Positions 1 to 12,399 of a stretch of 64,000 bases of DNA are shown here, one piece after another. This DNA is from Henricia sp. BOLD:AAB3569 (taxonomy: Eukaryota; Echinodermata; Asteroidea; Spinulosida; Echinasteridae), in the NCBI GenBank assembly GCA_037783545.1, contig JBBELK010001358.1:124001-188000 (forward strand). Reading direction: 5' to 3'. Numbering within the stretch: position 1 is the stretch's first letter; each line of letters opens with the position of its first letter. The notes beneath the pieces are model-generated. The model was not told the DNA's origin and did not search any database. It saw only the letters and a list, made by a program, of their open reading frames with translations. The translations under genes and the position numbers were made by a program.

Positions 1-539
1 TGGATCCGCCCCTGGCAGGAAGCAGCAGCGAGCAAGTTTGTAATACATATACAGGCATATTGTCTGAATGTTGATACACAGATATTGTGACTACAAACGA
101 TTACTCGATATTCCATCCACTGTGCTTAGAATTTTCGAGTAGTATATTGTTCGTATTCGCCCAGCCCTATACTTGGGACTGGGAGCCATTTAACAGAGTA
201 GGCGTGGATCAGTTTGCGCCATAAAAGCTGTATAGGGGCAATCTCAACAGCTTCGGCAAGCTGCTTTTATCAGCACCACGATCGAGGAGCGGAAATCGTG
301 TCAGCTCCCTTGCAGACTTGCCAGTAATTCCTCAGGGAATTAGTCGTTACCGGCAGAAAATTGATCATTCGAAACCGCTAATCGCAACCCCGACTCCAAA
401 GATCACGATCCGAGGTGAACCACCGCCCACATATCATGACGTTGTCTTGGCGATGGCGTTTTGTTTACTTGCACGTGCTCCAGGAAGTGGCGGTATTTGT
501 ATAGTAGCTGCGATGTTCGTGTGTACAAATTCTGCCTTG

Positions 540-1613
540 AATTAAGCGCGCATGAGCTCAGAGTACACATTAATAATGATCAAGTACATAACGTTAAATC
601 GTTTAAATGCTTGGGTGTTATTATTGACGAAACCTTAAGTTGGAACCAACATGTCGAATATGTAAAGAAGACAGTTTTCTCGAAATTAGCTATGTTAAAA
701 AGAATTCGCGACTGTGTAACTCAACAGCACATGAACACCCTTATGTTAAGCTTAGTCATGCCTAGTCTAGATTATTGTTGCACAGTATGGGGTGACCGTT
801 ACGCATCTCATAACAATGTCTTGAACAAATGCCTCAAACGTGCAGCCAGAATAATACTGAAATGCGATCTCCTAACGCCATCAGCCGACATGTTTAAAAA
901 GCTCGACTGGCTTGCCTATCCAGATAGAGTTAAATACAAGAAAGCTATATTTGTCTTTAAAAGCATCAATTCCTTGGCCCCGCAGTATATGGCAAGTCTA
1001 TTTACACCTTACGTACAAACTCGAGAAACTCGTCAATCTGCCGAAAAGACACTGAAAATTCCCTTTGCACGAAAGGGGTCTTACGCCTCGAGTTTTGCTG
1101 TAACTGGCGCCGCAATTAAGTTTGGAACAGCCTTAGTGCACACCTTAGAACTATGTCTTCTTTGAGCTCATTCAAATCGGCACTTCGCCAAACATACACA
1201 TAATATTTACATGATCAACTTCAATTTACGGAGTCGTATGACTTGGTTGCCATAAAATCAAACTTTAATTTTGGAGCCGAAGGGGAATTTTCCCATTTTT
1301 GTAAAAAAAAATTTCTCTTAAAAAGAGTTTTTGCGGGTTTTTCGCCCTTCCCGTAATTAGCTTAAATGTTAGTGTCACATGCATGTATAATAATTACTTG
1401 TGATGTTGTTCTTCTGTAACCATTAATTTGTTGATGTTGTAGTTGTTGTACAAATGTATCTTATTCCAGTTTGTTAGTAATTATGAAGTTGTTCAATTTA
1501 GTATATTTGTTCTATGTGTGTTTGCAGGGCTCCAATGGAAACCAGTTTTTGTAAACTGTTTGGGCACACCATGGGTAAATAAATGGAATAAATAAATAAA
1601 TAAATAAATAAAC
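540..1613 (+). mobile_element. 5'-truncated non-LTR retrotransposon (LINE), 3' end of ORF2
   Basis: The open frame from about 542 to 1165 encodes the region downstream of a LINE reverse transcriptase. Visible motifs are KCLGVIIDETLSW, MPSLDYCCTVWG and LNKCLKRAARIIL, the conserved C-terminal block of Jockey/CR1-type ORF2 proteins. The catalytic YADD region and endonuclease are absent, so this is a dead 5' truncation, the usual product of target-primed reverse transcription. A 3' UTR of about 450 bp follows and ends in an (AAAT)n tail at 1580-1612. The frame is still open over about 200 codons, so the insertion is not very old. The clade (Jockey, CR1 or L2) is inferred from pattern only. Confidence 0.85.
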
Positions 1614-2203
1614 GATATAAAATAATAACCAGTATAAAGCAAGTTTAGCTCAAGATATCAACCTGTGCAAAATAATTATAACATTTCTCAATTCTGGAGG
1701 CCTTATCAACCTGTTGCCATTTTTTGTGCTGCACTTGGACAAAAATGAAATGGCGAAAATGTCATGCAGTTATTTTTACATGGGTATATATAGGTCAAGG
1801 CCCGTGGATTTTGCGAAATGCATGCAATGCTACTGTTTTTCCCCAGCCGACATCGGACCTTTTGATAAATACAAGTTACAACTCTGCATGCAATATTATA
1901 CCTTGCGGGAATCCCACGCTTGCCGTTGTGGGTTTTATCAAGTTCCAAGTGTATACCGCAGTTGCTTGTGTATATCAGATGCCAACATTTTCTTATTGGT
2001 TTCAGTCCGTACCATGAATAACCTCTTCTGTTCAGTGTAATCTCATTTGCCGTATCCCCTAAGCCTGACCCGAAGCAGGGTGGTTAGGTTGGTGTCATTG
2101 CCCGAGATCGCGATAGGGTTTGGAAGAAACGTTATTTTGGAGGTACTATCTGTACATGCGCTCCAAATCGATTTCACCGTAAAGATACATGTATAGGCTA
2201 TAG
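1614..2203. other. intergenic, nothing recognised
   Basis: Short overlapping frames on both strands have no recognisable protein pattern. No repeat ends were identified. Confidence 0.5.
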
Positions 2204-2722
2204 GATACATGATCGGTAAACTGTTACAAATAGTTTTATTCCCCTAGTGATTGAAAATATGCATGATTAAAACCAACCTGAGCAAAAACCAGCTCCGCAC
2301 TTCGTCTAACTTTTAGGAAAACAGTCAATAAAGGGTTAGCAGTCATTTCGCCCCAAAACCACTTCGCCCTGAACCACGGCCTGTGCACGGAGGGTTTTTT
2401 GGGCGAAATGACATTTGGGCGAGGTAGTGTTTGGGCGAAGTGGTTTGGGTGAAATGGCACTCGGGCGAAGTGGTTTGGGGCGAAATGGCACTTGGGCGAA
2501 ATGGTTTGGGGCGAAATGGCACTTGGGCGAAATGGTTTTGGGGCGAATTGAATTTTCGTCTCATGAGACGAAAACTAATTGTTTTACTCATTTCTCAAAG
2601 ACTATAGCACTTCAGACAAAACCATTTCAGGGGAAGTTTTCTACGGTCATCATGTTTATATTGTGTAAGTTAGGCATAAATCTGTGAACATTTCTGATTT
2701 TTGAGATTACCAATGATGTATA
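2204..2722. mobile_element. MITE family A (TACATGATTGGTAA ends, internal GCGAAGTGG repeats)
   Basis: The ends are inverted (GATACATGATCGGTAAA at left, TTACCAATGATGTATA at right). The middle is a degenerate tandem array of about 18-20 bp units of the form GGGCGAAGTGGTTTGG. A second full copy lies at 36417-36878. A left-end fragment lies at 12137-12240, and truncated copies sit at the boundaries of the WSCD units. The TA-rich ends suggest a Tc1/mariner-type target, which is inference. Confidence 0.7.
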
Positions 2723-2930
2723 TAATACATGTACATCACATAATTTTTATTACGCTTTATATTACATGTATTACCCCGATCATTGAGATCCTAAAGCCCA
2801 CTGTATCATTTGCAATGACCCAAAAAGTTAATGACCGAGTTGACTAGGAAAACCTTCCTCAAAGTAAAGACTGAATTGGCAGCAACTATTCCAATTAAAT
2901 GTGGCAAATTGACATCTTTCCCCCACCCCC

Positions 2931-3018
2931 AACTTTTAAAAGTGGGGGAGCATCAGACTCCCCTTGCACTCCCACCCCCCCCCCCCCCCCCCCCCCACCC
3001 CCCACCCCCCACCCCCCA
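2931..3018. repeat. poly-C / CCCCCA simple repeat
   Basis: A C homopolymer run is followed by CCCCCCA units. Proline-rich frames across it are products of the repeat, not genes. Confidence 0.9.
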
Positions 3019-3307
3019 ACTTCCCCCGTCTCCTACGCCTATGATAAAGAGAACCTCAAATGTACGTGTGACCTCGGGTCCATAAGCCCATTAGACCATC
3101 ACGACCAGTGACCCGAAACAAACCTGTCTCTTGCACCATTACTCTCAATCGTCCCTATTTCGTCGAAAATAGGCCACTTTCAGTCTTTCACGAGGAAAGC
3201 TTAGGGCAACCGCAAGCATACATAAATCTATACATATCCTAGTTCGCATTTACTGAGGAACTGTTTTGAACATGTTTGTAACAGGAGCATCTCCAAACAA
3301 CCCTATA

Positions 3308-3597
3308 GAGATCGTATCGAATAGCCGCCATTTCGTGGGGCACCTCTTGTTAAGCGGGCCTCCCACTGTGCGATTTTGGCCACGAATTAGATACGATTAG
3401 CTACGATTTGGTATAGACTCTATACACAACCTTACCAAATCGTACCTAATTGTAGGAATTTCGTGGCAAAAATCGCACAGTGGGAGGCCCGATTTACTTA
3501 TAAACCGTTTAACAATCGACGCACAATATGTGCAACCCTGCATGTCCTCAAGGAACAAAGAAACTGCCCCACGAAATGGCGGCTTTTCGATACGGTC
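3308..3597. mobile_element. palindromic MITE family B, interrupted
   Basis: The termini GATCGTATCGAATAGCCGCC and GGCGGCTTTTCGATACGGTC are inverted and flanked by TA dinucleotides, as for Tc1/mariner-type targets. An uninterrupted relative of 142 bp is at 30920-31061. Aligning the two by eye shows a 141-bp foreign element at 3353-3493. Confidence 0.75.
3353..3493. mobile_element. Harbinger-type MITE nested in family B MITE
   Basis: This 141-bp element is almost entirely palindromic (AGCGGGCCTCCCACTGTGCG at left, its complement at right). It is flanked by TTA at 3350-3352 and 3494-3496. The uninterrupted family B copy has a single TTA at the matching place, so TTA is a true 3-bp target duplication. 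TWA duplications are characteristic of PIF/Harbinger transposition. Confidence 0.85.
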
Positions 3598-4139
3598 TAT
3601 ATAGTGAATGCTGTCATCGTTTTCTTTATGTTGCTATATAAGGTCATTTGTAGCATGTTCTATTTCAGACGTTGACATTTTTGGGGCGATCCGTTGGTGG
3701 TGAAAACACTTTGCCAGTATTTTGAAGGACAACCATCCCGCACGCTACCAGGCCGACGTTACTTCTATCAGGTAGACTCGTTTGTCATTTTGTTTTTTGG
3801 GAAGTTTCTATCACACCCTTGGGAGGAGTGTTTGTGAATTAAGACCAATCTCTTCATTCTTGTCGGTCGTTTGGCGTTCCATGGATACCTGTGTCTTGAC
3901 ATCACCTTGGCACTGTAACCTAGATACGAAAGCTTATCAAACTTTTGACGGTTTCCAATCAAATGCTTTGGCTTTGGGTCTCGATTTTTTTTTTTTTTTC
4001 GTGTTTCTGGTTGGCTTTGATTCTTTTGCCAGTGGCGAAATGATTGGTCGGTATTGATGGTGTATTGTTAACTGGTTATTCATCCACAGCATAGGACCAT
4101 AAAAAATATTTAGACTGCCTTCCCCCTCTGATACAAGAC

Positions 4140-4284
4140 TAGAGCTTCTGCACCGGCGGCCATGACAGGGGGCAGGTTTTCTTGTTTAAATGATGTAACA
4201 ATAGAACCACAAAGCACCTACTCATGCATGATACATGGTAACAATGTGACTGCCCCCTGTCATGGCCGCCGTGCAAATGCTCTA
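4140..4284. mobile_element. palindromic MITE family C (GGCGGCCATGAC ends)
   Basis: The termini TAGAGCTTCTGCACCGGCGG and its imperfect complement enclose about 80 bp. Related copies are at 21906-22033, 39005-39130, 42108-42206 and, split by another element, at 42519-43170. Confidence 0.75.
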
Positions 4285-4732
4285 TAGGGCCTACTGCACC
4301 ACTGACCGAATCTTCGAGCTTCTGTGATGGTCGTTATTTTCCCTATTACCTATACACTGACATAATTTCAACACGACTGTGCCACACACCACATCAAGCT
4401 TTATCATTTCGAACGAGAAAAGCTGTCACGGTTCCGGTTTGTAACTTCAAAGATCCAATTTAATCTTTTTTACAAATAAATTGGGGGTTATTCAAGATAT
4501 TGTGTCAGTTGCAACACGACCACACGCGGCTCTGTTGTATTCCCTGCAATGATCGTTAACGTCGATCTTCAAGTTAAACCGGTAATTTCTGGCGTCTGAC
4601 TCTTTCCTCAAATATAAGTAGTGCCCTCTGGTAGTCGCCTTGCTAATTGGGCTATTTGCTTTTGCCCACAAAAACCATTTCGGATACAAAAAGTAAAAAA
4701 AAAAATTACAGTGAGCAATATTTGGGCTGTAA

Positions 4733-4873
4733 AGCGGGCCTCCCACTGTGCGATTTTTGTCACGAATTTCCTACGATTGGGCACGATTGTGTGTAGAGTC
4801 TATAGGCAGTCTCCGATAATCGTACCAATTCGTAGGAATTTCGTGGCGAAAATCGCACAGTGGGAGGCCCGCT
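4733..4873. mobile_element. Harbinger-type MITE, second copy
   Basis: This has the same length (141 bp) and ends as the 3353-3493 copy. It is flanked by TAA at 4730-4732 and 4874-4876, again a TWA duplication. Confidence 0.85.
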
Positions 4874-4952
4874 TAATGGTCTTTCAATATTCGTATAGGC
4901 TCAGCTCAACTATACACATGCACATAATAGTTTGCCAAAAGACATCGAGGAA

Positions 4953-5400
4953 AGGGCCCCTGAAATAGTGTTTTTATCAATGAAATCTATGCTATAATAC
5001 TCCATTTATTTACAGTCATAAAAAACCCTACTTGGAAGATGTTTTAGGGGTTAAAACGAAGTATTTTTTTATGATCAAGCTAATGAAAATTTACATATTC
5101 ATGAGCAAAGCTGAGATGTCACATTAGGCAAACAGGACAATCTCATTCAACTGTGCACAAAATATTTCAGTATTTTCTCCAACTTGCTGAAACTTTTGTA
5201 ACCCATGATTGTTTGGATTTGTTTTACATGTCACCTGTTGTAAGCCATGAAAAGACTAAGGCTGGAAACTGCAGCACTTTTCCACAATTCCAGTTCGAAG
5301 TCTTATGTTTTTTCTTTGCTTTTCTGCTGTGTGTTTATAAAGTGACATGCCCCAAACGCGCCCTGTATCTGTGAGTTTCTGTAAAGAAATTCCTAAAGTT
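4953..5400 (+). repeat. dispersed repeat of about 450 bp, copy 1
   Basis: By eye this aligns end to end with the reverse complement of about 12400-12850. Shared words include TTTTTATCAATGAAATCTATG, AACTGTGCACAAAA, GAAACTTTTGTAA, GTTTTACATGT and GAAGTCTTATGTTTTTTCTT. It carries no long frame. The family is unknown. Confidence 0.65.
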
Positions 5401-5559
5401 AAAAACTGAACGCCACATTTTATTCATGGCATCAAAATGAACAGTAGTATTGTCTTTTTAAACAAGTAATCCTTTGTATGCAGCAAAAACTGTGCATTTA
5501 ATTAGCATTTCACTCAGGGCCCCTTGCCAGTATAAAGAGGATACCTGATTATAGCGGCC

Positions 5560-6060
5560 ACACCATGCACGTGATTCTACCAAGCTCATGCACCTGAGGT
5601 ATTGCGGTTGTGCAACGCATACGCCTTATGGTGAGGCAAGTGTCACCTCATGTTGAGGTGACTGTCACTTCATGTTGAGCCGAGTGTCACCTCAAGTGTT
5701 TCATGTGCCTGCTGTGATATTCAAAGTTTAAATGGAAACACCTCATGTGCATGCGAGAGATGAAATGATTTTCAGTAAAAACTTTTCATTGGCAATCATC
5801 TTACACGTCGGGTGCAACACATGCTGCTCAGCACGCTCTGACTACCACTTCACACACCTGAAGTGACCATTCAATTTTACCTTTTATATTTTCCGGCCCC
5901 ACACGTGCATGAGACGCGAGTTAACAAATTAAACCATCACCTGATGTACATGAGGAACAGTGGTTTAATCTACTTCAGGTACTTGGGGTGCTAGTCACAA
6001 ACACACCAGGTACCTCATCCATAAGCAGTTATACCTGCTTCATGTGTTCATGATTGTGGG
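5560..6060. other. intergenic with short TGTCACCTCATG repeats
   Basis: Around 5640-5700 the word TGTCACCTCATGTTGAGG recurs three times with its near complement. No gene was seen here. Confidence 0.4.
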
Positions 6061-6554
6061 ACAAAAATGTGCTAGTGAAATGTTTACAGTGCACCCATCT
6101 TTGGTCCCAAATCATACTAATACTGGGGGTCACTTATTGTTTATAGTGACCAGTTTTTCCCCCACCGCTAGAGATTTCTTTAGATTGACATCTTGTATCC
6201 GGAGGCGATGATAATCTAGACGGGACGTCAAAAAATCGAACAAATCCTAAGTGGTTTCGTGCAAGAGTCACATTAGGGGGTTTCTTTTGTTTGACAGCTA
6301 GGGGCCATAAATGCGTCTGGTCTTCTGATAACTCAACAATCCGGGCCAAACGCGATCCCCTCCCTTTAATCGCTCTCATGATCGATTGACATCCAGCGGG
6401 ACAAAACACTCCCTTATAGGGCGCCCTTGACGACTTTTGTGGACAAGGTCAAACCACATGGTTGTGACAGTACAGTAATGCATCACTTACAACCTCCCTG
6501 AAAGTCCCCCAGATCTTTTTTCAACAAATCGAGGCCACTTCATTGAAAGAAGAC

Positions 6555-6840
6555 AATTCGTGCCCCAGAATCAGAAAAAAAAAATTCAAGGCACAAAAAC
6601 GATTATTTTTGTCGAGTTTCTGATAAGTTATTGCTATAGGCCACGTTGCCTGAACAGTTTAATTTATGTCCATGGGCCGGCAATGAAAAATACAATCCTT
6701 GCCCCAGAGTCAGAAACAAAGTTAAAGGTACAAATGAAAACTTTCTTTTGTAGATTTTCCGAGAAGTTATGGCCTAAACATTTCAATTTTCATCCATCAA
6801 TGCTTGGGCTGCGAAACAGACGATGTTTTATTCCGGACGT
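6555..6840. repeat. degenerate tandem pair, period about 137 bp
   Basis: GTGCCCCAGAATCAGAAA at 6560 and CTTGCCCCAGAGTCAGAAAC at about 6697 begin two copies. Both share a following AAAAACGATT...GTTTCTGATAAGTTAT-like segment. Confidence 0.5.
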
Positions 6841-7016
6841 TCTTGGACTAAGTTCTTTTAAACATGCTATTCACAGATCGATTGGTCTTTCAATTTTTAT
6901 GTATAGGCCTAATTTATTATGGTATGGTTTGGAGGCCCTATACCATTAAAAACTGTAAACGATGCAGGGGTGTAATTGTTCTGCTTGTGGGAGCGTATGT
7001 TGAGTACAATCATATA

Positions 7017-7260
7017 CAGTTGAAGTCGGGAGTCTAAATACATGTACTCCACTACCATCACCACCCAAAATGGTAAACGGGACTACCCGAACCATTGCGA
7101 GGTGTACAAGCTATGTTTTATGTAGGCCTACTGCACGCGCTTGAGGAATTCCACAAAATCAAGAATCTAGTAAAGACTGTTACAAAAATGGTGTAAGCAC
7201 ACCAGTTTTAACACTTGGTTGCATACAGTTGTATTTATACTTCTGACTTCAACATTACTG
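7017..7260 (+). mobile_element. Tc1/Sleeping Beauty-type MITE, copy 1
   Basis: It starts at CAGTTGAAGTCGGGAGT after a TA and ends in ACTTCTGACTTCAAC followed by TA. The CAGTTGAAGTC(A/G)GAAGT end is that of Sleeping Beauty-type Tc1 transposons. There is no transposase, so the element is non-autonomous. Confidence 0.75.
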
Positions 7261-7485
7261 TACCTATATCTTGATTAGCGATTAGGTATCCCGGTTAGGT
7301 ATACACCATTAGAACACTCGTCTCTTCTTGTTTTGCTTTTTTTTTCAGGTCACCCTCCGTCCTCTTCTTTGTATGGTTCATAAGAGAATCGGATTGCTGG
7401 GATTAGCCGACTTTGGTGGTTGCTCAGTATGACCAAGAAAATCCTTCTCAGGCGGAAAGAGAGGGGCTCCACTCACGAAGATGTG

Positions 7486-7653
7486 CACTGCAAAAACTGT
7501 GGTGTTAAATTAACACCAGTGGTGTCGTCTTATATAGAATAATGCATTTATTGCAAGTGTGGAATTAAAAGTAACACCTATGGTGTTACATTTTAAAAAT
7601 TAACACCCGGCTCGGTATCTATATAAGACAACACCACTGGTGTTTTTGGAGTG
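7486..7653. mobile_element. palindromic MITE family D (CACTGCAAAAACTG ends), copy 1
   Basis: CACTGCAAAAACTGTGGTGT at left is matched at right by ACACCACTGGTGTTTTTGGAGTG. The inside is rich in AACACC/GGTGTT words. It lies between the two Sleeping Beauty-type MITEs. Confidence 0.7.
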
Positions 7654-7946
7654 TGAGGAGATTTCACGGAATCAAGCAGGGACTGAAAACCTCTGTGAAA
7701 AAGATTATCAGATAATTTGCATTTGAAGTGCAGGGACGCCATGCTGTGGAACAATGGATTTGCAGCCATTCGACCATTTATCGCGATGGGTTGTATATCA
7801 CAAAATTAATGGACCATCGAGGGTTTTGATCTTACCATTTGTATCGACAGAAGCCTAAAAACCGTGCACTCGAAAGATCTTTAAAAGGTAAACTGCCACT
7901 ATAGCATGTGAAAAACCCCTAAGGCAGACCTGCACAAAGTTACATA

Positions 7947-8181
7947 CAGTTATGTAGTCAGAAGTTTACATACAACTGTGTTAAAACTGGTGTGCTTAAA
8001 CTTGCGTTGTCACCATTTTTGTAACAGTCTTTACTAAAGTCGTGATTTTGTGGAATTCCTCACGTGCTTGCAGTACTTAAAACATAGCTTGCACACCTTG
8101 CAATGGTTTGGGTTGTCCTGTTTACCGTTTTGGGTGATGATGGTAGTGGTGTACATGCATGTAAACTTCTGACTTCAACTG
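7947..8181 (-). mobile_element. Tc1/Sleeping Beauty-type MITE, copy 2, inverted
   Basis: This is the reverse complement of the 7017-7260 family, sharing AACTGGTGTG, AACAGTCTTTACTA, GAATTCCTCA and CTTCTGACTTCAACTG. It is flanked by TA. Confidence 0.75.
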
Positions 8182-8189
8182 TAGATAGT

Positions 8190-9265
8190 ATAAATGAGAT
8201 TCTCAAAAGAGAGCTTTTGGTAGCAGTGCGTGAACATCAGAGCGTTCTGGAGATCACTAGTATATTCTGGGCATTCTCGGCAGCCGCCGCTACGCAATTT
8301 AAACGTGGGGACTTATGGTGTGCGACGACGTTCAGGTCATGATTTCAAAATTCTCGACATACGTATACGGTTATGGCAGGACAGCTCGTACTGGGTCAAA
8401 TGACCTTTACTTTGAACCTTGTGTCCACCCTGATCGTCCAAAAGCCTTCATGTTATCAGAGTTCAAAGCAATAAGATAAACACAGATATACAATGCTAAT
8501 ACAACAGTCAATTATAACTGTGTAATCGCATTCACAATCTGACGGTCCAGCTATATATAATAAAATAAACCGCAAAGTTTGTTCAAGCGATGGAGACCGT
8601 GGTTTGTGGCCGAAAGAGGTGATAGAAATTGTTGACATGGGCGAAATCGATAGGGCTCATAATTCGCCAACAATCAGACGATTGTTATACCAAGGATTGC
8701 CATTGTGGTTCGTGCTCTTGTTTGGTGTCCTGCAGAAACTTTATAGGTCTGGTTTCACAAGTGTGCGTATATCTTTCGGTTCGGAAGAAGAAGAAACAAA
8801 CGACATTCCTTTCTGTTATAAGCCTTAACAATTGGTTGGATGTTTCCCGCCAAAATGTCGAATTTTGTTACTGCATGGTAAAATTGCTATAGTCGACTGA
8901 CGATTGTTAGATGCATGTACAGTGCATTAATTAGGAAATCAGTGTACAACCGAGTTGCTTCCGTGTGAATTTAGTTGCGTTTGATGTAAAAGTGGCATTT
9001 CATTAGATCGGGATTGTTCCTTTTTACTGCACGGATAACATATCATGCATTATGCAGAGTGTTAACTTAGAGGTGAACGACTCTTGATACAAGATCGGAA
9101 ATAACTATACTGTTATAAACGAAGTTGTCTTGATGTATGATTGTTAAATGTAACGGGGATGCTAGATCTTGTATAACAGCTTGATTGGCTTTTTTTAAAT
9201 CTAGCATCCCATACATCTTCAACAAATATGCCCTTAGCAACCTGTGTTATCTTAATGATTGTATA
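8190..9265. other. intergenic, nothing recognised
   Basis: There is only a small inverted pair, GGGATGCTAGAT / ATCTAGCATCCC (about 9157-9210), with a loop of under 40 bp. The frames here show no known pattern. Confidence 0.45.
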
Positions 9266-9269
9266 TTTG

Positions 9270-9622
9270 TAATGGGTTTAATGAACTTCAATTCGCAGCC
9301 CGGAGGCTGAATTGCATGATGCTTATACAGGTGTCTTCCACCTAAACATCGAAATACATAGGTGGGTGGCGCCATTGGCAGCCGACAGTCAGACTCAGAG
9401 ACACCTCCTAACTCTTCACGAAATAATGCTCTGGGTTCTTTTAAGTGCGTTACACAACACACCGAACCAACGGCTTTACATCCCTTCCGAAAGATGGAGC
9501 AAATGTGTTTAAGTATACCTTGCTCGAGGGAACAAGTACCCCCAGCCGGGGTATCGAACCTGCAACCCCAAGCTTTCACCCGAGTGTTGCGAGTCAGTCG
9601 CCTCAGCCATGCATGGTACCCC
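9270..9622 (-). mobile_element. tRNA-derived SINE, family 1, minus strand
   Basis: Read on the minus strand, the head begins GGGGTACCATGCATGGCTGA and carries a B-box-like GGTTCGATACC. A body follows with CATTTGCTCC, TTCGGAAGGGATGTAAAGCC and GTTGGTTCGGTGTGTT, shared with the SINE at 14658. A pol III A/B-box head is the hallmark of tRNA-SINEs. Confidence 0.75.
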
Positions 9623-9629
9623 AATGAAG

Positions 9630-10550
9630 AGAAGATGTATGTGTATCATAAAAGCAAGACGGCTCAGTACCTCATCTACGTAACAAGAGTGCGTGTGTGC
9701 ACACTGGACTCGTATATAAATTCATCTGTACAAATATTGTGCTTTTCGTATCGTCTGGGGAGGAATCATTTCAGTGGGCAATTAGTGTATCACTTTTGCA
9801 CTTGTGTAACCCTTGTCAACACGTTAAATCAGATTTTGGGTAAATCGGCCTTTCAATCGTTTGGCCTTTGTGCCAATCGTGCCTTGTTTTCAGAGTATTT
9901 GGAGGCGTCATAGCTAGAGGGAAAATGCTACTTATGGCGAAGGTTGCTTATTTGGTGTCGATAATTGACGACGTACATCTCTCCTGCCGTCTGTACCTTT
10001 TAGGCCTCCTAAATCCCAATTGGAGTGCGGTGGTTTATGGACGTATTGGTTTTTTGATCGTCATGACTATTAAATTCAATTGTCAGTACATCACGAACAC
10101 CATGGCTTATGGATAGATCTCATTTCAAACACTTCAGCTAGACTAGTAATAAGTCTTTGGGTCCTCTCGTAGGCCTTGTGGAAAAGCAACATGTAAACTT
10201 TAAAACTCCTTCAAGTAGGCCTATGATTTAGAAATTGTAAACAGAGCGTCTGGCCCCAACGGGTCACAGGGGGCAGACGGGCTCGACATCGGAGGAGGAA
10301 CATAAGTATAAGGACCACATTTGGCAGCCAACCGATTAAAACGTACGTGCTATTTGCTGGGCAGATGTTCAAATTCTCAGGTGATTGCCTGCATGCTGTA
10401 AATAAACAAGAAAAGCTGTGCATTCATTTGCGTTGTTTGCTTGTGCTATTTTTGTGCTGTTTTGTTCGAGGCTCTGAAAAATTTAGGGTAAGTAACTCCT
10501 CCGTGGTTCAATGAACACCACTTTCAAGAGGTGTTGCCGCTGGCCCATTC
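9630..10550. other. intergenic, nothing recognised
   Basis: No protein pattern or repeat ends were recognised. Confidence 0.4.
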
Positions 10551-10554
10551 ACCT

Positions 10555-10717
10555 ATTCACCACTTGCACTGAACCGCCATTTTGGCAAAACAGCGAGGCT
10601 TTCCTTGCATGAACAACGAACTCGTGTCGATTGGTGCACTGTTGACTTTTGTCCATTGTGAAGTATTACGTATGCCCAGAAGGCCTCGTTTTGAACGCGA
10701 CAGTGCAAGTGGTGAAT
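10555..10717. mobile_element. small inverted-repeat element, probable MITE
   Basis: A perfect 17-bp inverted pair (ATTCACCACTTGCACTG at 10555-10571, complement at 10701-10717) flanks 129 bp. No further family members are in the window. Confidence 0.5.
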
Positions 10718-10719
10718 AC

Positions 10720-12130
10720 AAAAACACGGTAAGCCCTCGGACTCTGATTTTTGTGTAATTTGGGACCGTCTAGACGGCAAGCACTTTTTTTTTTGGCGGG
10801 AATAAATTATCTTAGCCTGAACCTGCCCAAACCAACATTTTTCATGCTTTTTACATCATCTATAACAAAAATCCTTTGAGCCTGTTGTTATTTTGAATGT
10901 AACAGAAGTAGCTGTACCCGTGGTGTACCCTAAAGACACCTTACGTTCAAATTTGCATCTAGATATGTACCTGACGTTTGCTTTGGCAGCATTCAGATTT
11001 TTTTTTCTCTACAGTGACTGGCGCAAAGGGCACTTCGTTTGCCAATGTGCCAACCCAACAACAACAAAAACATAAAGACACTTTTTTTGGCAAATAACGA
11101 AAAATGCCAATCCTGTATTCTTACTAACTTGACAACTTTTAAAAATAGTAGGCCTATGCGTACCAACATTTCTTGTCATTTTGAGTTTCATTCGTATTCA
11201 GGATTATCGCGTGGGGAGATATTGGAACGGTGACACAAGATTACCATACTCGACCCGCAACACATGAACAGCAGTACTCAATGCTCCAAGTTTTGTACGT
11301 GTGTATCTGATTACCAACCAACCAATACATTCGCGTCGATAGACATCACGTGTCCGCGGCCACCAATCGCGTATCGTTGGCGATAGTCACGTGGACGCGC
11401 TAGACAGCATTACGACAACTGCGTGATTGACTCTACGTACTTGTACGGTTATAATTATTTGGCGGTTTGTGGCTGGCCGTGTCAGATTGATATGGCGAGG
11501 ATCAGTGACAATGCTTTACACTCGGGGACAAAAAAAACGAAACACAATTTAGGTTTCGATGTTGTGAGTTGCTCCATTCAACGTGTGCTTGTTGGAAATG
11601 TGGTGTTGTAAACAGGTGTAGCTCCTATTCGTAACACATTACGGAATACCCGCCTGGCTCTTTTGCTATAATAGTGTAAGCTTTTCGTGGATACATAAAG
11701 GTAAGTGTTAATTAAATTGATTGATTTTTGTGTGCGTGTATAATCAGGCGGCTTTGCGGCAAACATCGATATATTAAACCATGGAGCTATAATTTAAAAA
11801 GGTACACATCGTCACATGTACGTCATGTACGTATAGCCATGGAGCTAGGGATTTTGTACCGTACTATCCGTGGTACATGTATTTATAGGCCTGTATTAGG
11901 TGCTGCAGGGGTGGATTGCAATAAAGAAACTTAAGATGTCTTATAAGACAACATCAGTTAATGTTGTCTTGCGAGAATAAAACGTGTCATGACTTGTATG
12001 ATGAGACGCATGAAACTTGGGACACAAATCCATTTAGATGAATATACATGTATTGCAATTCACCTATGGAGTCCAACTTGTTTCTTCCTCCATGGTTGGA
12101 GGTATTAAAGGAACAATCTGCGGAGAGATT
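10720..12130. other. intergenic, nothing recognised
   Basis: Only a short AAGACAACAT/ATGTTGTCTT hairpin (about 11946-11972) stands out. No gene was recognised. Confidence 0.4.
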
Positions 12131-12399
12131 TAAAGGTAGAATACATGATTGGTAAACTGTTACAAAGGGCGTTATTTCCACTCGTGATTAAAAGCCATGT
12201 CGAGAAAACTGCCGTGTAGAAATTTCAGCCACTACTTCAGAAAACTTAAAAAATCCATGCCGTGGCCTTTGTGTTAAAGGGCTGTGACATGCTAAACAAC
12301 TTTGTGCCTAAGCTTTGCTTCATAATGATGGATTACTTGTTCAGCAAGACATACTATTGTTCGTTTGGATGTAAAATCAATAAAAGGTGGCCTTTTTCA

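Noticed and set aside
318-545. 75-aa frame at the window start
   Set aside because: No recognisable protein pattern; it ends where the LINE begins.
9362-9913. 183-aa plus-strand frame
   Set aside because: Its first half lies in a minus-strand SINE and the rest has no recognisable motif or codon pattern.
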